Of a stretch of DNA of 15,690 nt, positions 14,518-15,690 are shown piece by piece. Made by a program: the position numbers and the translations under genes. How positions within the stretch are numbered: position 1 is the stretch's first letter; the number at the start of each line of letters is the position of its first letter. A model generated the notes under the pieces. It worked only from the letters and a program-made list of their open reading frames with translations, had not been told where the DNA came from and did no database searches. Source of the DNA: Caulobacteraceae bacterium (GTDB lineage: Bacteria > Pseudomonadota > Alphaproteobacteria > Caulobacterales > Caulobacteraceae); the NCBI GenBank assembly GCA_030151985.1, contig JASLDZ010000019.1:1-15690 (forward strand), given 5' to 3'.

Positions 14518-14525
14518 CGCTGTTC

Positions 14526-14954
14526 ATGATCCGCCTCGCCGCCCTCGTCTCCGCCTTCGCCCTGGCGGGCGCCGGCTTCGCCTCCGCGCAGGACGCGTCC
14601 GCGCCTCCGCCGCCGCAGGACCCCGCGGGCATGCCGCCCCCCGCGGCGGCCACGCCCGGCGCTCCCGGCGTCGTCGCCTCGCAGCCGGTCGCCAACCCTC
14701 CGGGCTCCAAGCCCGACACCAACGCCGACACCGGCTACACCGGCCAGGCCTATGGCGCGGCCTTCCGCGACATCGACGCGCGCATCGCCGCCCTGACGCC
14801 CCGCGCCAAGGGCAAGGCCGCCTCCGCGCTCAACGCGATCAAGGGCGAGGAGCTGGTGCGCCGCAAGCGCAACGGCGGCGAGCTGCGCGACTGGGACCGC
14901 GAGCTCCTGAACAAGCGGCTGGACGCGGTGGAGGCCATGGTCGGCCCCGCCTGA
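14526..14954 (+). CDS. Exported Pro/Ala-rich hypothetical protein (142 residues)
   Basis: I do not recognise the family. A Sec signal peptide (about residues 1-22, MIRLAALVSAFALAGAGFAS, cleavage near ASAQ) is followed by a low-complexity Pro/Ala/Gly linker to about residue 65. A conserved-looking charged C-terminal domain of about 75 residues then begins GYTGQAYGAAFRDIDARI and is rich in Arg, Lys, Glu and Asp, predicted mostly helical (KGKAASALNAIKGEELVRRK, LLNKRLDAVEAMV). There are no cysteines in the mature part, so it is not a lipoprotein. The layout suggests a periplasmic or envelope protein with a flexible tether. It lies 115 bases after coq7 and 118 before coaD, so it may be a separate unit. 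Confidence 0.76.
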   Translation: MIRLAALVSAFALAGAGFASAQDASAPPPPQDPAGMPPPAAATPGAPGVVASQPVANPPGSKPDTNADTGYTGQAYGAAFRDIDARIAALTPRAKGKAASALNAIKGEELVRRKRNGGELRDWDRELLNKRLDAVEAMVGPA

Positions 14955-15000
14955 CGCCCGCGGGGCCCGCTCGCACCGGCCCTGTCCGAACCGCGCGCGC

Positions 15001-15025
15001 GGGCCGCCCATGGACGGGGCGGCCC
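15001..15025 (+). terminator. Hairpin between the secreted hypothetical gene and coaD
   Basis: A perfect 9-bp inverted repeat, GGGCCGCCC (15001-15009) and GGGCGGCCC (15017-15025), with 7-base loop ATGGACG, begins 46 bases after the preceding stop. No T-run follows, so a role in termination is only probable. It could instead be a structured leader of coaD. Confidence 0.4.
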
Positions 15026-15072
15026 CGCTGGTGTCATGGTCCCCGCGCCCGCGATGGAGACCGGCCACACCC

Positions 15073-15564
15073 ATGATGCGCGTCGGCCTCTATCCCGGCA
15101 CCTTCGATCCCATCACCAACGGCCACCTCGACATCATCGGCCGCGCCGTGACGTTGGTCGACCGGCTGGTGGTCGGCGTGGCGGTGAACGCCGGCAAGGG
15201 GCCGATGTTCTCGGTCGAGGAGCGGGTGGCCCTGGTGGTCGAGCAGACCCGCGGGCTGCAGGACCGCGCCGAGATCGTGGTCCGCCCCTTCTCGGGCCTG
15301 CTGATCCACTTCGCGGAGGAATGCGGCGCGCGGGTGATCGTGCGGGGCTTAAGGGCCGTCGCCGACTTCGAGTACGAGTTCCAGATGACGGCGATGAACC
15401 AGCAGCTGAACCGCGAGATCGAGACGGTCTTCCTGATGGCCGATCCGCGCCACCAGGCGATCGCTTCGCGGCTGGTCAAGGAGATCGCGGCGCTCGGCGG
15501 CGACGTCTCGCCGTTCGTGACCCCCGGCGTCGCCATGCGCCTCAAGGAGAAGCTCGACCGATGA
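15073..15564 (+). CDS. coaD: Phosphopantetheine adenylyltransferase
   Basis: A 163-residue cytoplasmic nucleotidyltransferase that joins ATP and 4'-phosphopantetheine to give dephospho-CoA, the penultimate step of CoA synthesis. GLYPGTFDPITNGHLDII holds the TxGH nucleotide-binding motif (T15, H18). GPMFSVEERV, VRGLRAVADFEYEFQM with the conserved RGLR, and the late ASRLVKEIA stretch all match CoaD. Length is normal (E. coli 159). The start is ATG at 15073 or the adjacent ATG at 15076; a GGAG at 15056-15059 is somewhat far from both. The TGA overlaps the next ATG (ATGA, 15561-15564), suggesting co-translation. Confidence 0.95.
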   Translation: MMRVGLYPGTFDPITNGHLDIIGRAVTLVDRLVVGVAVNAGKGPMFSVEERVALVVEQTRGLQDRAEIVVRPFSGLLIHFAEECGARVIVRGLRAVADFEYEFQMTAMNQQLNREIETVFLMADPRHQAIASRLVKEIAALGGDVSPFVTPGVAMRLKEKLDR

Positions 15565-15690
15565 AGTCCGCCGTCGCGGCCGCGTGCCTGGCCGCCCTCT
15601 GCCTCGCCCCGACGCTCGAGGCTTCCGCCGCCTACGCCCAGACGCCGGCTCCCGCCGCCGCCGCGCCCGGCGACGGCTGGGTCACGCCGG
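15561..15690 (+). CDS. Exported protein, N-terminal fragment (possible peptidyl-prolyl isomerase)
   Basis: Cut by the window edge after 43 codons. The visible part is a Sec signal peptide (MKSAVAAACLAALCLAPT..., cleavage near SAAYAQ), an Ala/Pro stretch, then GDGWVTP. The ATG overlaps the coaD stop by 4 bases. From memory, coaD in Caulobacter relatives is followed by a secreted cyclophilin-type peptidyl-prolyl isomerase with a similar beginning, so that is the favoured guess. The fragment has no catalytic residue to confirm it. Confidence 0.6.
   Translation, partial: MKSAVAAACLAALCLAPTLEASAAYAQTPAPAAAAPGDGWVTP

Noticed and set aside
1..15690. Defence island, prophage, or mobile element
   Set aside because: All recognised genes are housekeeping, respiratory or metabolic, with uniform GC-rich codon use. 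No integrase, transposase, nuclease or toxin-antitoxin pair was seen.

Overview
The window is a GC-rich stretch of bacterial chromosome. GC-rich third codon positions, the gene families and their order suggest an alphaproteobacterium, probably Caulobacterales (Caulobacter/Phenylobacterium/Brevundimonas-like). That placement rests on recognising families, not on a search. No tRNA, rRNA, CRISPR array, insertion sequence or prophage gene was seen. The chromosome is densely packed, and every gap between genes is under about 200 bases.

Left part, minus strand (1-6406). A cytochrome bo3 ubiquinol oxidase operon reads right to left as cyoA-cyoB-cyoC-cyoD. The genes are nearly contiguous, and cyoD is cut by the window edge after ten codons. 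Upstream of cyoA, on the same strand, is a large secreted M1-family zinc aminopeptidase, followed by a GC-rich hairpin that probably separates it from cyo.

Middle (6552-12234). A minus-strand cluster runs TetR-family regulator, FAD-dependent sugar-lactone-oxidase-like enzyme, then PLP-dependent D-threonine aldolase/D-serine dehydratase-like enzyme. The two enzyme genes overlap by 8 bases. Diverging from the regulator is a 792-residue thiamine-diphosphate enzyme with a mix of transketolase and AceE-type pyruvate dehydrogenase E1 features. The gap between regulator and E1-like gene carries inverted CTTGAC/GTCAAG words. This is the most unusual part of the window.

Right part (12235-15690). After the E1-like gene comes a paired, inverted palindromic repeat of about 116 bases (REP/BIME-like), then a small minus-strand hypothetical gene. 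A plus-strand run follows: YqaA/DedA-family membrane protein (TTG start), dsbB, coq7, a small secreted Pro/Ala-rich protein of unknown function, coaD, and the start of another exported protein that may be a peptidyl-prolyl isomerase.

Functional links: coq7 makes ubiquinone, DsbB passes electrons to ubiquinone, and the bo3 oxidase burns ubiquinol. The window therefore holds a quinone-making step, a quinone-reducing enzyme and a quinol-consuming oxidase, though in separate transcription units. The TetR/oxidase/PLP-enzyme/E1-like group looks like a small catabolic module whose substrate cannot be read from sequence.
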